DNA of 8,110 nucleotides from Clostridiales bacterium (GTDB lineage Bacteria > Bacillota > Clostridia > Oscillospirales > Acutalibacteraceae): assembly GCA_012522615.1 (NCBI GenBank), contig JAAYKB010000135.1, positions 1-8,110 of the forward strand, written 5' to 3'. Both the position numbers and the translations under genes were made by a program. Numbering within the stretch: the first letter of the stretch is position 1; each line of letters opens with the position of its first letter. The notes under the pieces are model-generated. The model worked only from the letters and a program-made list of their open reading frames with translations. It did not search any database and was not told where the DNA came from. Below, piece after piece: positions 6,269 to 8,110 of this stretch.

Positions 6269-8074
6269 TTACACAACGACCGGCTTTGCGTTAAGGTTGT
6301 TTTCTTGAATCTGGGCTGTATAAAGCTGATAGTACAGTCCTTTTTTTGCTATCAGCTCATCATGGCTGCCCTCTTCGAGGATTCCCTTGTTCCCGATATA
6401 AAGTATTTTATCGCACGACTTAATGGTTGACAGGCGGTGGGCGATGATAAACGAGGTGCGTCCCTGCAAAAGAACCCGTATGCCCTCCTGCAGCAGTCTT
6501 TCTGTCTTTGTATCTATCGAGGAGGTGGCCTCGTCGAGAATCAGGATACGCGGGTTGGCAAGCAGGGTGCGGGCAAAGGATATCAGCTGTTTCTGACCTG
6601 CCGACAGCCGGCTGCCCCGTTCGTTTACTTCGGTGTAATACCCTTTTTCCATCTCGGATATAAAATCATGGGCACGGACCGCCTTTGCGGCTTCGATGAC
6701 CTCCTCATCGGTGGCGTCAAGCCGTCCGTAGCGGATATTGTCCATTATGGTGCCGCTGAAGATAAAGCTGTCCTGCAGCATAATACCCATCTGAGAGCGC
6801 AGGGAATGGAGGGTACACCTTGAGATGTCGTACTCACCGTCGAGCAAAATGGCTCCGCCCGTGAGGTTGTAGAACCTGCTGAGAAGGTTGACCACAGTGG
6901 TTTTGCCTGCGCCGGTTGGGCCGACCAGAGCAATACTCTGTCCCGCTTTTGCGCTGAAGCTTATCTTTTCGAGTACCGGAATACCCGGTTCATACCCGAA
7001 AGAGACCTCCCTGAACTCGATATCGCCGCGTATGGTAGGGAGATCGGCGGCTCCCGGGAGGTCGTCTACCGTAACCGGCTCATCCATGGTTTCAAAGATG
7101 CGCTCAAGATATGCGACGTTGTTGATAAACATATTATAAATATTCGCGAGGTTGATAATCGGCTGCCAGAATCGGCTGACATACTGGCCCATGGCAAGGA
7201 TAACCCCGAACGACACGATTGTGCCGCCCAGCCAGTAAACCCCGGCGATATACATAAAGGTGAAAACCACCTGAGTGATAATCTCGGCGCTGAACCATAC
7301 GCAGTTGCTGATATAAATTGCCTTCATCCATGCCGCCCTGCATGCCTGCACCAGACGTTCCATAATCGAGAGATTGGTTTGCTGGCGCGAAAAAAGCTGA
7401 CTGACCCGCACTCCGTCGATGCTTTCGGCAAGATATGCGTTGTAATTTGAGTTTTTATTGGATTGCTGCTGCCACGCCTTACGCTGACGCGGCTTTATTA
7501 TCAGTATGACTGTTATGAAGATCGGCAGTCCGGCGACTATCACCCATGACAGGGTCACATCGGTGTTAAACATAAACACAATGATGAAAAAAAGATTGAC
7601 AAATTCCAGTATGCTGTTGATGATTCCGTTTGACAGCATGTCGGCGACCGAGTTTACATAGTTGATGACCCTGACAAGAATCTTGCCTGCCGGACGGCTG
7701 TCATAATAGGTGAACGGCAGCTTTTGCAGATGCGCGAAGAGGTCCTTACGGATATCGTATATAATATCCTGGCTGACAAACGCCATAATCCGCGCACGTA
7801 TGGTTGTAAATACAATACCGACCAATACGATTCCTATGTAAAGCAATGCAAGGCGAACCAGCAGAGCTATATCCTTGTTGGGGACCGCGTCGTCCAGCGT
7901 CCATTGCATAATCTTGGGCCCGAAAAGTCCGATTACACTGGCAAAGCCGCTCAACAGGAGGGCTGCCAGCATCTTAAACCGGTGACGGCGGATATAGACA
8001 AAGGCGCGTTTCAGGTGTGCCATTCTGAAGGGGGATTCAAGGGTCTCGTCAATATCAAATTTATTCCTTGCCAT
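6269..8074 (-). CDS. ABC exporter, fused permease and ATP-binding half-transporter
   Basis: A 601-residue type IV (MsbA/BmrA-like) ABC exporter half: six membrane helices in about residues 30-320, then a nucleotide-binding domain. ATPase motifs seen: Walker A GPTGAGKT (385-392, Lys391), Q-loop Gln434, signature LSAGQ (490-494), Walker B ending in LDEATS (Asp514, catalytic Glu515) and the H-loop His546. All catalytic residues are present; the signature has Ala where LSGGQ is usual, a common variant in this branch. It would use ATP to export lipid, drug or peptide; the substrate cannot be read from the sequence. The ATG at 8074 has a strong Shine-Dalgarno (AGGGGGTG, 7 bases upstream) and overlaps the stop of an upstream frame by one base. 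It therefore probably pairs with an off-window partner as a heterodimer. Homodimer function remains possible. Confidence 0.93.
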   Translation of the reverse strand: MARNKFDIDETLESPFRMAHLKRAFVYIRRHRFKMLAALLLSGFASVIGLFGPKIMQWTLDDAVPNKDIALLVRLALLYIGIVLVGIVFTTIRARIMAFVSQDIIYDIRKDLFAHLQKLPFTYYDSRPAGKILVRVINYVNSVADMLSNGIINSILEFVNLFFIIVFMFNTDVTLSWVIVAGLPIFITVILIIKPRQRKAWQQQSNKNSNYNAYLAESIDGVRVSQLFSRQQTNLSIMERLVQACRAAWMKAIYISNCVWFSAEIITQVVFTFMYIAGVYWLGGTIVSFGVILAMGQYVSRFWQPIINLANIYNMFINNVAYLERIFETMDEPVTVDDLPGAADLPTIRGDIEFREVSFGYEPGIPVLEKISFSAKAGQSIALVGPTGAGKTTVVNLLSRFYNLTGGAILLDGEYDISRCTLHSLRSQMGIMLQDSFIFSGTIMDNIRYGRLDATDEEVIEAAKAVRAHDFISEMEKGYYTEVNERGSRLSAGQKQLISFARTLLANPRILILDEATSSIDTKTERLLQEGIRVLLQGRTSFIIAHRLSTIKSCDKILYIGNKGILEEGSHDELIAKKGLYYQLYTAQIQENNLNAKPVVV

Positions 8075-8110
8075 CAGCGGTCACCCCCTTCCGCCAAAAC
8101 GGCTTCTTGC
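8074..8110 (-). CDS. 3' end of an upstream gene (partial), probably the partner ABC subunit
   Basis: Read on the - strand, one frame is open from the right edge and ends QEAVLAEGGDR with a TGA at 8076-8074, overlapping the ABC exporter ATG by one base (TGATG). Exporters of this type are often encoded as adjacent, overlapping pairs, so the off-window gene is probably the second half-transporter. Too little is visible to show any ABC motif. A second frame stops at 8083-8081 and a third stays open, so the frame choice rests on the overlap. Confidence 0.4.
   Translation of the reverse strand, partial: QEAVLAEGGDR

Overview
The window reads as chromosomal DNA of a low-to-mid GC Gram-positive bacterium, most likely a member of the Clostridia (Oscillospiraceae/Ruminococcaceae-like). 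This rests on purine-rich Shine-Dalgarno sites, the RING-finger/DUF2628 membrane protein type common in that group, a YfhO-family envelope protein, and the style of the ABC exporter. I see no mobile element, CRISPR array, tRNA or rRNA. The gene content is mostly ordinary housekeeping and envelope-related.

Layout. Five complete genes run on the + strand and one on the - strand. (1) 35-976: PfkB-family hexose-phosphate kinase of the 1-phosphofructokinase/tagatose-6-phosphate kinase group. Its ATG overlaps the stop of a gene that lies almost entirely outside the window. (2) 977-1133: AT-rich spacer with a good sigma-A-type promoter candidate. (3) 1134-2195: membrane protein with an N-terminal prokaryotic RING-type zinc finger, a second zinc ribbon and a C-terminal DUF2628 membrane domain. 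(4) 2246-3124: UTP-glucose-1-phosphate uridylyltransferase (galU). (5) about 3168-5795: large YfhO-family polytopic membrane protein with an acidic cytoplasmic tail; its start is uncertain. (6) 5917-6177: small GlsB/YeaQ/YmgE-type stress membrane protein. (7) 6225-6261: strong hairpin terminator between convergent genes, apparently working in both directions. (8) 6269-8074, - strand: ABC exporter half-transporter (fused membrane and ATPase domains). Its ATG overlaps the stop of another, off-window reading frame by one base, probably a partner ABC subunit.

How they may work together. Genes 3-5 are closely spaced and probably form an operon from the promoter at 1031-1059. GalU makes UDP-glucose. 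YfhO proteins are implicated in Bacillus/Listeria in decorating lipoteichoic acid with sugars. The cluster therefore suggests envelope glycosylation, with the zinc-finger membrane protein as an uncharacterised companion. Both junctions of this operon (before galU, and at the galU stop) carry hairpins without T-tracts, so they look like RNA-processing or translational elements rather than terminators. No wholly new system is evident. The most interesting points are the RING/DUF2628-galU-yfhO association, the intergenic hairpins, and the uncertain yfhO start.
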